44,132 nucleotides of DNA, from positions 1-44,132 of the IMG/VR virus record IMGVR_UViG_3300030943_000046; one strand, written 5' to 3'. A program made the translations under genes and the position numbers. Under the pieces are notes generated by a model. It was not told where the DNA came from. It saw nothing but the letters and a program-made list of their open reading frames with translations, and did no database searches. Below, in pieces: positions 26,324 through 33,140 of this stretch. The stretch comes from a virus. How positions within the stretch are numbered: position 1 is the stretch's first letter; each line of letters begins with the position of its first letter.

Positions 26324-26914
26324 ATGGATCTCCTCACGCTCGTCACGGCGCGGAACTGCCGCTATGCGGCGGCCGACGGCAGCGTCATCACGATGGAGGC
26401 GAAGTTCGCCGAGTTGTCGGACTTCGTTCCGTTCGACGCATCGGCGTCGTATCATGACGCGCACCAGATCGTCGCCTATGTGCGGGCGAAATCCGGAGAG
26501 TTCGGCGCCATCTCCGACTATGTCGCCATCCCGCCGGCTCCGGATCCGCCGGCCGACCAACTCGTCACCTATGCCAACCGGGCGCAGTGGGCGCTCGCGA
26601 CCGGCGGATATCCGACGACCGTCAACGGGACGGCGATCACGTTTCCGACCACCGAGGCCAGCCTCGCGCTGATCTCCGGCAAGGCGCAGCGGCTCGCCCG
26701 GCCAAATCCGCCGGCGAATGTCAACTGGCAGGTCGGACCGACCGACTTTGTGACGATCGCCGCCGCCGACTTTCTGGTGCTGGCGACCGAGATATCCGAC
26801 TTCGTCCAGGCGACGTTCGACGCGCTGCCGGCGATCTTCGCGGCGATAGCCGCCGGGACCATCAAGACGACCGCAGGGATTGACGCCGCACTGGCGGCGG
26901 CCGTGGGCCGGTAG
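26324..26914 (+). CDS. Tail fibre accessory protein with DUF4376-like domain
   Basis: A 196-residue protein following the fibre gene after 18 bp. The C-terminal half, from about residue 85, reads as a DUF4376-type domain: AQWALATGGYPTTVNG, FPTTEASLALISG, NWQVGPTDFVTI, then a helix with ISDFVQATFDALP. Proteins of this sort accompany tail fibres as assembly or tip components. The N-terminal 70 residues are not recognised. Confidence 0.75.
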   Translation: MDLLTLVTARNCRYAAADGSVITMEAKFAELSDFVPFDASASYHDAHQIVAYVRAKSGEFGAISDYVAIPPAPDPPADQLVTYANRAQWALATGGYPTTVNGTAITFPTTEASLALISGKAQRLARPNPPANVNWQVGPTDFVTIAAADFLVLATEISDFVQATFDALPAIFAAIAAGTIKTTAGIDAALAAAVGR

Positions 26915-26957
26915 GTCGCTCGCGCTCGCCGCGGCCATCGTCCGATAGGGGTATCCC

Positions 26958-28163
26958 ATGATTCCCGACAAGGTCGCGTTCGCGGTGGCCGACGCCGCGA
27001 AGCAGGCATCGATCGAGCCGGCCGCGCTGCTGGCGCTGGTCGAGGTCGAGACCAACGGCGCCGCGTTCGAGCAGGACGGCCGCACGCCGCAGTTCCTGTA
27101 CGAGCGGCATATCGCATGGCGCGAGGCGGTCAAAGCCGGCGGCACGTCGCTGCGCGACGCGTTTGCGCGCGCCGGGTTGGCGATCCCGAAATGGTCGCGC
27201 TCGACCCAGTACCGCGACCAGCGCACCTCGGCGCAGCGGCTCGACCTGATCCGCCGCGCCAAGGCGATCGACGAGGAGACGGCGCTGCGCTCGGCCTCGT
27301 GGGGACTCGGCCAGACCATGGGATTCCTCTCCGCAGAGCTCGGCTTTTCCTCGGCGCGCGAGATGGTCGCGCATCAGACCGGCTCGATCGCCGGGCAACT
27401 CGACTGCCTGGTGTCGGAGATCGAGAACAAGCATCTGACGACTGCGCTCAACGGCCACGACTGGGCGCACGTGGCACGGATCTACAACGGGTCTGGCTAC
27501 CGGGCGAACAACTACGACGGCCGGCTGGCCGACGCCTACAAGCGCTGGTGCCGCCGGCTGGTGACACTCGCGCCGGCCGGCAAGCCGCGTCCGGCACCGC
27601 CCGAGCAGGCGCTGTCGGCCGGCGAGGTCCGGCAGGTGCAGGAGCGCCTGCGCGAACTCGGCTACGCCGAGGTCGGCGCGCCGGACGGCAAGTGGGGCAC
27701 CCGCACCGCCGGCGCGGTCTCGGCGTTCCAGGCGCACGAGGGACTGCCGGTCACCGGGCATTACGACGCCGACACCGCCGCGGCGATGAATGTCGCCGAG
27801 GATCGGCCGGTCGCCTTCGCCCGCACCGAGGCCAGCGCCGACGACCTCGCGGCCGAGGGCTCGCGCACGGTCGTGAATGCCGGACAGGTATCGACGGTCG
27901 GGCGATGGATGCAATGGGCCGGGTTTGGCGGCGCCGGTCTCAAGGGCGCCGATTCGCTCGGCGTGATCGACAAGATCAAGGGCGCGACCGAACACGTCGG
28001 CCAGGTGCGCGAGGTGTTCGACGGGCTCGCCGACGTCGGAGCGTGGGCGGTCGGGCACTGGTGGGTGTTCGCGATCGGCGCCGGGCTGGTGCTGGTCTAT
28101 CGCGCCGAGCGCATCGTCGCGGCGCGGCTCGAGGATCATCGCACCGGGGTGCATGCGGGGTAG
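26958..28163 (+). CDS. Endolysin: N-acetylmuramidase with peptidoglycan-binding domain and C-terminal membrane span
   Basis: A 401-residue lysis protein. Residues about 1-200 match the N-acetylmuramidase domain, with probable catalytic Glu31 in EVETNG and the conserved SASWGLGQTMGF near 112. A peptidoglycan-binding domain lies at about 223-280 (LRELGYAEVGAPDGKWG). Residues about 362-381 (AWAVGHWWVFAIGAGLVLV) form a hydrophobic segment close to the C-terminus. There is no N-terminal signal peptide. The C-terminal membrane segment is unusual for an endolysin and is highlighted as a finding. Confidence 0.9.
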   Translation: MIPDKVAFAVADAAKQASIEPAALLALVEVETNGAAFEQDGRTPQFLYERHIAWREAVKAGGTSLRDAFARAGLAIPKWSRSTQYRDQRTSAQRLDLIRRAKAIDEETALRSASWGLGQTMGFLSAELGFSSAREMVAHQTGSIAGQLDCLVSEIENKHLTTALNGHDWAHVARIYNGSGYRANNYDGRLADAYKRWCRRLVTLAPAGKPRPAPPEQALSAGEVRQVQERLRELGYAEVGAPDGKWGTRTAGAVSAFQAHEGLPVTGHYDADTAAAMNVAEDRPVAFARTEASADDLAAEGSRTVVNAGQVSTVGRWMQWAGFGGAGLKGADSLGVIDKIKGATEHVGQVREVFDGLADVGAWAVGHWWVFAIGAGLVLVYRAERIVAARLEDHRTGVHAG

Positions 28164-28166
28164 GTC

Positions 28167-28694
28167 ATGATCAAACTGCTGGCGTTGCTCAGGCCGCTCA
28201 TGTCGTTCGTGCCCGGCCTGCAGGTTTTGGCCTCGATCGGCTCGATCGCTTCGGCGGTGGCGTCGTTCTTCGCCACGCCGCTCGGCAAGTGCGTCGGTGT
28301 CGCATTGCTGGTCGCCGGCGCCTATGTCGGCGGGTCGTGGCACCAGGCGCATATCGACGCGGCGAAGTACCAGGCCGAATGGTCCGCCGCCGTCGCGGCC
28401 TCGCAACAGCAGGCTGCCGCGCGCGACCAGAGGATCCGCACCGAGATGACCGAGCAGGCGTCGGGCCGCGAGGCTGCGATCCGCGCCGAGTTCGTCAAAG
28501 TCCAACAGAAGGCCAGCGACTATGAGACCGCATTGTCCGCGGCGAACGCCGCTCGTTGTGCTGCTACTGCCGATGATGCTCGCCGCCTGCGCGAGCTCCA
28601 GGGAACTTCCGGCGACGCAACCGGTCGACGTTCCGGCCTCCTGCGAAGGATTGTTGAGCGAGGTTCCGCCGCCCGTCGCGCCGCGGACCGGTGA
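28167..28694 (+). CDS. Rz: Inner-membrane spanin subunit (Rz-like)
   Basis: A 175-residue protein with a hydrophobic segment at about 45-62 (GKCVGVALLVAGAYVGG), then a long charged helical periplasmic part (about 65-140). An o-spanin gene is nested in its 3' end in another frame, which is the classical Rz/Rz1 layout. Together they fuse inner and outer membranes at lysis. The N-terminal 45 residues are more hydrophobic than usual and may add a second span. Confidence 0.8.
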   Translation: MIKLLALLRPLMSFVPGLQVLASIGSIASAVASFFATPLGKCVGVALLVAGAYVGGSWHQAHIDAAKYQAEWSAAVAASQQQAAARDQRIRTEMTEQASGREAAIRAEFVKVQQKASDYETALSAANAARCAATADDARRLRELQGTSGDATGRRSGLLRRIVERGSAARRAADR

Positions 28695-28815
28695 GGACAT
28701 CCGACCGTTCGCCGCCCGCACGACGGTTGCGCTGCGCGAGGCGAACAGCCGGATCCGCAACGGACGGGAATGCGAGGCCGATCAGCGGCAGAAATATTCC
28801 GGGGGCGGGCGATGA
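28522..28815 (+). CDS. Rz1: Outer-membrane lipoprotein spanin (Rz1-like)
   Basis: A 97-residue lipoprotein in the +1 frame relative to Rz, starting inside it. The signal sequence ends in a clear lipobox LAAC with Cys23. The mature part is Pro-rich near 47-56 and then helical. It runs past the Rz stop and its own stop overlaps the next start (ATGA). Confidence 0.85.
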   Translation: MRPHCPRRTPLVVLLLPMMLAACASSRELPATQPVDVPASCEGLLSEVPPPVAPRTGEDIRPFAARTTVALREANSRIRNGRECEADQRQKYSGGGR

Positions 28816-29213
28816 ACCCGCCGGTAGTGACCTGGAGCGAGGTCAACGTCGTTCTGGTGCTGGTCGGGCTGGTGCTGACGGCCGTGTCAGGCGGGATCGG
28901 GTGGTTGTTCCGCCTCTACTGGAAAAGCACCGGAGAGATTTCCGCCGAGCGCCTGGCGCGTGATGCCGCGATCGAGGATCTGCGCAAGGAACAGTCCCGC
29001 AAGATCGGCGAGCTTTATGCCAAACACGAGGAGTTGCGGGTCCATGTGGCCGAGGACGCCCGCGACTACGTGACCTTCACGGCGCTCGATCGCACATTGA
29101 AGCCGGTCGAGACGGCATTGAGCACCTTGGCGGGGCGGGTCGAGAGCGGGTTCCGCGACATGACCAACCTGGTACGTGGCGCGCTCGCGGCCCGCGGCGT
29201 CGACGACGAATAG
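28812..29213 (+). CDS. Small membrane protein with coiled coil, possible holin
   Basis: A 133-residue protein read from the ATG overlapping the Rz1 stop. One membrane span lies at about 10-32 (VNVVLVLVGLVLTAVSGG and following), then a charged coiled-coil-like tail (about 45-125). The place in the lysis cassette suggests a holin or a lysis accessory protein. Many small phage membrane proteins of this shape have no known role, so I keep the call open. Confidence 0.65.
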   Translation: MNPPVVTWSEVNVVLVLVGLVLTAVSGGIGWLFRLYWKSTGEISAERLARDAAIEDLRKEQSRKIGELYAKHEELRVHVAEDARDYVTFTALDRTLKPVETALSTLAGRVESGFRDMTNLVRGALAARGVDDE

Positions 29214-29239
29214 CCATTCCCGAACATCGAGGGTGACTG

Positions 29240-29704
29240 ATGACGCTCACGCGTATCGCGGCGGCGGCCGCCTTGCTGTGTCTTTCCGTTCTGCCGGCCG
29301 GGGCCGACTGCTTTCGGCCCGGCAACGTGCAGTGCGACGACCGCTATCCGATGACATGCGACGTGCGGGGGTGGGACACATGCGCTGCGGCTCCGGGCAA
29401 GCGCACATCGTCGTCGGGCGCAGTCCGCGGCGATATGCGCCCTAAAAGATGGTGCGGCTGGTATGCCCGCCATCACCTCGTGTCGCGTGATCCCGGCATT
29501 GCCTTCAACCTGGCGCGTCGTTGGGCCGAGTTCGGCCGCGCTGCCGCGGCCGCGATCGGCACCATCGTGGTGTGGCCGCATCATGTCGGCAAGATCGTCG
29601 CCGGCGGTCCCGGCGAATGGCAGGTCGAATCAGGCAACGACGGCGGCGCCGTTCGCACCCGTGTGCGCTCGATCGCCGGCCACATCGCATTGCGTTCGGA
29701 GTGA
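29240..29704 (+). CDS. Secreted CHAP/NlpC-like small protein
   Basis: A 154-residue protein with a clear signal peptide (cleavage near AGA at residue 22). In the mature part, Cys72 (WCGWYARHHL), His114 (VWPHHVGKI) and Asn133 (ESGNDGG) are spaced as in a minimal CHAP/NlpC-type amidase. I recall this motif set from secreted proteins of Rhizobiales, but have not checked it. It could help in host-wall degradation or be a lysogenic-conversion protein. Four further Cys lie near the mature N-terminus. Confidence 0.6.
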   Translation: MTLTRIAAAAALLCLSVLPAGADCFRPGNVQCDDRYPMTCDVRGWDTCAAAPGKRTSSSGAVRGDMRPKRWCGWYARHHLVSRDPGIAFNLARRWAEFGRAAAAAIGTIVVWPHHVGKIVAGGPGEWQVESGNDGGAVRTRVRSIAGHIALRSE

Positions 29705-29706
29705 CC

Positions 29707-30969
29707 ATGGCCGGCCATCCCCTCGACGACGAAATCGTCCGCCAGACCGCCGAGATCTACAAGGCGCACGGCTGCCAGGCGAGCAAGGCCGCGGCTAAAG
29801 CCGCCGGCGTGCCGCTGCCGACGTTCAAGAACCGCGTCAAGGCGGCGGCCAAGCGCGGCGCGCTCGGGTTCAAGCCGGTGCTGCCGGGCTTCCGGGTGTC
29901 GCAGACCACGACCGAGCGCGACGCCGACGGAAACGTCAAGGCCGAGTTCGTCCAGCAGAAGCCGGACCGCGGCGACGATTTCGCCGTGCCGAGCGGCCAC
30001 GTCGTCAAGGGCGTGTCGGCGCTGGTCGACGAGGACGGCCGCGAGATCATCAAGTGGATCAAGACGCGCGAGGGCGAGGTCGATCCGGAGGCGCTGGTCT
30101 CGTGGATAAAGGAGGCGTTCGCGCGCTATCGGCCGTCGGCCCGTACGATCCGCTACAATCGGCGGCAGAATCCGGATGCGCATTTTCTCACCCTGATCCC
30201 GCTCGCCGACTGGCACCTCGGGATGTACGCCTGGGGCCGCGAGGCCGCCTCGAACTGGGACCTCAAGATCGCCGAGCGCGCGATCGGAGCAGCGATCGAC
30301 GACCTGGTCGCGCGTTCGCCGGCCAGCGGCACCGGCGTCGTGCTCGGCGGCGGCGACCTGATCCATTCCGACACCAACGAAAACCAGACCGCCAAGTCCG
30401 GAAACTCGCTGCAGGTCGACGGACGATACCAGAAGGTCGTCCAGACGGCGTGCCGGCTGCTCGAGCGCACCGTCGATGCCGCCCGCAGGCGCCATCGCAA
30501 GGTCATCGTGCGCATCCTGCCTGGCAACCACGACGAGCACGCCTGCGTCGCGGTCGCCTATCATCTGCTGGCGCTCTATCGCCACGAGCCGCGGGTGACG
30601 GTCGACGTCGACCCGTCGCTGTTCTGGTGGCACCGATTCGGCCGCGTGCTGCTCGGCGCGACCCACGGCCACGAGGCCAAGATCGGCCAGATGCCCGGCA
30701 TCATGGCGCATCGGCGCGCCGAGGACTGGGGCGCGACCCGGTTCCGCTATGTGCACGGGTTCCACCTGCATCATACGGCGCGGTTTGCGACCGAGGGCGA
30801 GGGCTGCGTGTCGGAGATCCACCAGTCGCCGATCCCGCAGGACGCATGGCATTTCGGGTCCGGCTTCCTGTCCGGCCGATCGATGCAGGCGATCACCTAT
30901 CACCGCGAGTTCGGCGAGGTCGGCCGCGTGCGTGTCGCATTGCTCGACGGGGCGAGTGCGGCGGCATGA
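29707..30969 (+). CDS. Metallophosphoesterase-fold protein with N-terminal HTH-like region
   Basis: A 420-residue protein, start placed at the ATG 2 bp after the previous stop. Residues about 8-50 resemble a helix-turn-helix domain (QASKAAAKAAGVPLPTFKNRV). The calcineurin-like metal motifs follow: DWH (168-170), GGGDLIHSD (214-222), GNHDEH (273-278) and THGH (319-322), with a further YVHGFHLHH near 345. This fold includes nucleases and phosphatases; a DNA-acting enzyme is plausible given the HTH. The substrate is not known. It overlaps the SprT-like gene by 4 bp. Confidence 0.8.
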   Translation: MAGHPLDDEIVRQTAEIYKAHGCQASKAAAKAAGVPLPTFKNRVKAAAKRGALGFKPVLPGFRVSQTTTERDADGNVKAEFVQQKPDRGDDFAVPSGHVVKGVSALVDEDGREIIKWIKTREGEVDPEALVSWIKEAFARYRPSARTIRYNRRQNPDAHFLTLIPLADWHLGMYAWGREAASNWDLKIAERAIGAAIDDLVARSPASGTGVVLGGGDLIHSDTNENQTAKSGNSLQVDGRYQKVVQTACRLLERTVDAARRRHRKVIVRILPGNHDEHACVAVAYHLLALYRHEPRVTVDVDPSLFWWHRFGRVLLGATHGHEAKIGQMPGIMAHRRAEDWGATRFRYVHGFHLHHTARFATEGEGCVSEIHQSPIPQDAWHFGSGFLSGRSMQAITYHREFGEVGRVRVALLDGASAAA

Positions 30970-31322
30970 ACGGCATTCCGCTTACGCCGGCGGTGCTGCG
31001 GGCCGCCTACGAGTATCTGTCGGCGACGCCGCCGTTCCGGTCGTGGAACCTGCCGGCAGCCGACGACGTCGCGTTCCGGGTGGTGCGCGACCCGCACGTG
31101 TTCGGTCACTACAAGAGCAGGTCCGGCCGCCACGAGATCGCGCTGTCGCGGCGCTCGATCGGGCGCACGCTCGGCATCATGGAAACGATGGCGCATGAGA
31201 TGGTGCACCTGCATCAGGAACTGACCGGCATGGCGACCCACAACGTCGTGCACAACGCCGCGTTCAAGAAACTGGCGGCGCAGGTGTGCCGCCATCACGG
31301 GTTCGATCCGTTCGCATTCTGA
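30966..31322 (+). CDS. SprT-like zinc metalloprotease domain protein
   Basis: A 118-residue protein with HEMVH at 77-81 and a likely third zinc ligand at His96 (NVVHNAAFKKLA), the arrangement of SprT/Spartan-like domains. Cellular relatives cut DNA-protein crosslinks. The role in phages is unclear. It is shorter than bacterial SprT and lacks an obvious C-terminal zinc ribbon. The start overlaps the stop of the phosphoesterase gene. Confidence 0.8.
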   Translation: MNGIPLTPAVLRAAYEYLSATPPFRSWNLPAADDVAFRVVRDPHVFGHYKSRSGRHEIALSRRSIGRTLGIMETMAHEMVHLHQELTGMATHNVVHNAAFKKLAAQVCRHHGFDPFAF

Positions 31323-31330
31323 GGGATCCT

Positions 31331-31981
31331 ATGAGGATGGTGATTGGCCTGACCGGCCTCGCCGGGTCGGGCAAGTCGACGGCTGCGGCACGTCTAATCG
31401 AGCGGCATGGGTTTGTCCGTGGCAAGTTCGCAGGCGCCTTGAAAGCCATGATGTGGACGCTGCTCGCCTATCGCGGCGTCAACGCCAACGCGATCGAGCG
31501 CATGATCGAGGGGGACCTCAAGGAGGTTCCGGTGGTCGAACTGGGCGGCCGGACGCCACGCCACGCCATGCAGACGCTCGGCACCGAATGGGGCCGCGAC
31601 TGCCTCGATCGTAACCTGTGGGTCGATACCGAGATGGCGGCCCGGGCGCAGGTCGGTCGCCTCGTGTTCGACGACGTGCGCTTTCCCAACGAGGCCGAGG
31701 CGATCGTCGCCGCCGGCGGCCTGCTGGTGCGGATCGACCGGCCGGGGGCCGGTGCCGGCGCCGCCGGGCATCCGTCCGAACTGATCGACGCGATCCGTGC
31801 CGATTGCACGATCGACAATTCCGGGCCGATCGGGGCGCTCGATCTCGCCGTCGACGCCCTGGTGCGGGATATGGGCTGGGCGCGCGCCGGCATCATCGGT
31901 CCGAGCATCGACGAAATATCGGCCGCCCGGCTCGCAGACGTCGCCGGCCAGCTGCGCGAAGCGACCTCGCGCGCAGGGTAG
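31331..31981 (+). CDS. P-loop kinase, deoxynucleoside monophosphate kinase-like
   Basis: A 216-residue protein with the P-loop GLAGSGKS (9-16), then KFAGALKAMM near 38 and a later DDVRFPNEAEAI stretch near 118, as in phage T4-type dNMP kinases. Such an enzyme would phosphorylate dNMPs to feed phage DNA synthesis. It is the last gene before a terminator. The C-terminal 40 residues are not part of the core family. Confidence 0.75.
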   Translation: MRMVIGLTGLAGSGKSTAAARLIERHGFVRGKFAGALKAMMWTLLAYRGVNANAIERMIEGDLKEVPVVELGGRTPRHAMQTLGTEWGRDCLDRNLWVDTEMAARAQVGRLVFDDVRFPNEAEAIVAAGGLLVRIDRPGAGAGAAGHPSELIDAIRADCTIDNSGPIGALDLAVDALVRDMGWARAGIIGPSIDEISAARLADVAGQLREATSRAG

Positions 31982-32010
31982 GGGCGCTGCGCCGGAAGGC
32001 CGCTCAGCGA

Positions 32011-32040
32011 GGCCCGCAAGGCCGTTGCGGGGCCGTTTTT
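32011..32040 (+). terminator. Rho-independent terminator
   Basis: GGCCCGCAA pairs with TTGCGGGGCC (one bulged base), followed by GTTTTT. It closes the lysis/accessory transcription unit. Confidence 0.8.
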
Positions 32041-32142
32041 ACGGACACCCGCCAGATACCACGACCCGACATCGCCATCCGCTCGACGGCCCGGTGCATC
32101 CGCCCGGTGGCCGCGGCCTGCGCTTATCAGGAGGACTTTCCC

Positions 32143-33018
32143 ATGAATTTTCTGTTCGGCCGCTATCGCGGTTCCTCGCTGCAGTCGCTTACTCCGGGCG
32201 ATGTCGCGCCGGTCGATATCGACCAGAACGGCAACCTCAAGACGGTACTGTCCGCGGGCGTGGCTTCGATCGGCCAGGTCGGCGGCATTGCCGGCGGCAA
32301 CCTCGCGACCGAGGTGCAGCTGCCCTACAACGCCTCGGCCTATGCCAACGGCCAAGTGATGGGCGGTCTGATCACCATCGCGTCGGCGCTGCGGGCCGGG
32401 GTGCTGTCCGGACTGTTGCAGGACGTCCGCATCTCGTTCCTGTCGGCGCAGTCGTCGGCGCTGTGGCTCTACGCCTTCTCCGGGCCGCTCGCCGGCGGCA
32501 CGGTGATGACCGACCGCGCGGCCTTCATGCCGACCACGCCCGACCGGCAGCTGATCCTGCCGGGATTCCCGGTCTCGCTCTCCTCGGTCTATTCGGTGCC
32601 CGGCGCCTCCGGGTTGAACCAGTTGACCGCGGCGGCGGTGCACGCTGGCGGCGGCGGCAGCGGCTACGCCGTCGGCGACATCCTGACCGTCGCCGGCGGC
32701 ACCGCGCGCGAGGCCGCGCAGGTGCGTGTGCTGACGCTGTCCGGCAGCGCGGTCGCGACCGTCGCGATCGAGTATGGCGGCCTCTATTCCGCCAATCCGA
32801 CCACGTCCGCCAACGCCGTGACCGGTGGCGGCGGGTCGGGCTGCACGCTCGACCTGACCCTGGCGCAGGCGGTGCAGACGCACTACGGCGCGACCAATCT
32901 CGCCCGGCGCATCACCTCGGTCGACACCTCGGCGCGGTTCGCCCTGATCGCCGGTGGCGCGATCACGCCGACGCAGCGGCGCGGCCACTTCCTGACGACC
33001 GGATCCTTCCTCGACTGA
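32143..33018 (+). CDS. Hypothetical protein, probably a virion or fibre component
   Basis: A 291-residue protein with a strong AGGAGG site. It has beta-rich, Gly/Ala/Ser-rich composition and a stretch with GGGGSGYAVGDILTVAGG near residue 170, a motif common in phage tail and fibre proteins. There is no signal peptide. It lies between the terminator and the SGNH-hydrolase virion protein, so a surface role is likely. I cannot name the family. Confidence 0.6.
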   Translation: MNFLFGRYRGSSLQSLTPGDVAPVDIDQNGNLKTVLSAGVASIGQVGGIAGGNLATEVQLPYNASAYANGQVMGGLITIASALRAGVLSGLLQDVRISFLSAQSSALWLYAFSGPLAGGTVMTDRAAFMPTTPDRQLILPGFPVSLSSVYSVPGASGLNQLTAAAVHAGGGGSGYAVGDILTVAGGTAREAAQVRVLTLSGSAVATVAIEYGGLYSANPTTSANAVTGGGGSGCTLDLTLAQAVQTHYGATNLARRITSVDTSARFALIAGGAITPTQRRGHFLTTGSFLD

Positions 33019-33070
33019 CGCGCCGCGCGCGCGAGGACGCCTGTGCGGCCTCGATCTTCCATCCATACCC

Positions 33071-33114
33071 GCTGCACCGCCAGCGCTTGCGCGAAATCTG
33101 CGCGGCGGTGCAGC
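33071..33114. other. Long hairpin ahead of the SGNH gene
   Basis: Perfect 11-bp arms GCTGCACCGCC and GGCGGTGCAGC with a 22-base interior that can pair further. No T-run follows. It lies 27 bp before the SGNH start and could affect translation or transcription. Confidence 0.5.
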
Positions 33115-33140
33115 CCCATGAGCAACGGACGGAATAGACG

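Noticed and set aside
26862-28760. Minus-strand 632-codon open frame
   Set aside because: Antisense to the endolysin and spanin genes, which are clearly real by motif.
31468-33066. Minus-strand 532-codon open frame
   Set aside because: Crosses a terminator and is antisense to two plus-strand genes with good ribosome sites; shadow composition.
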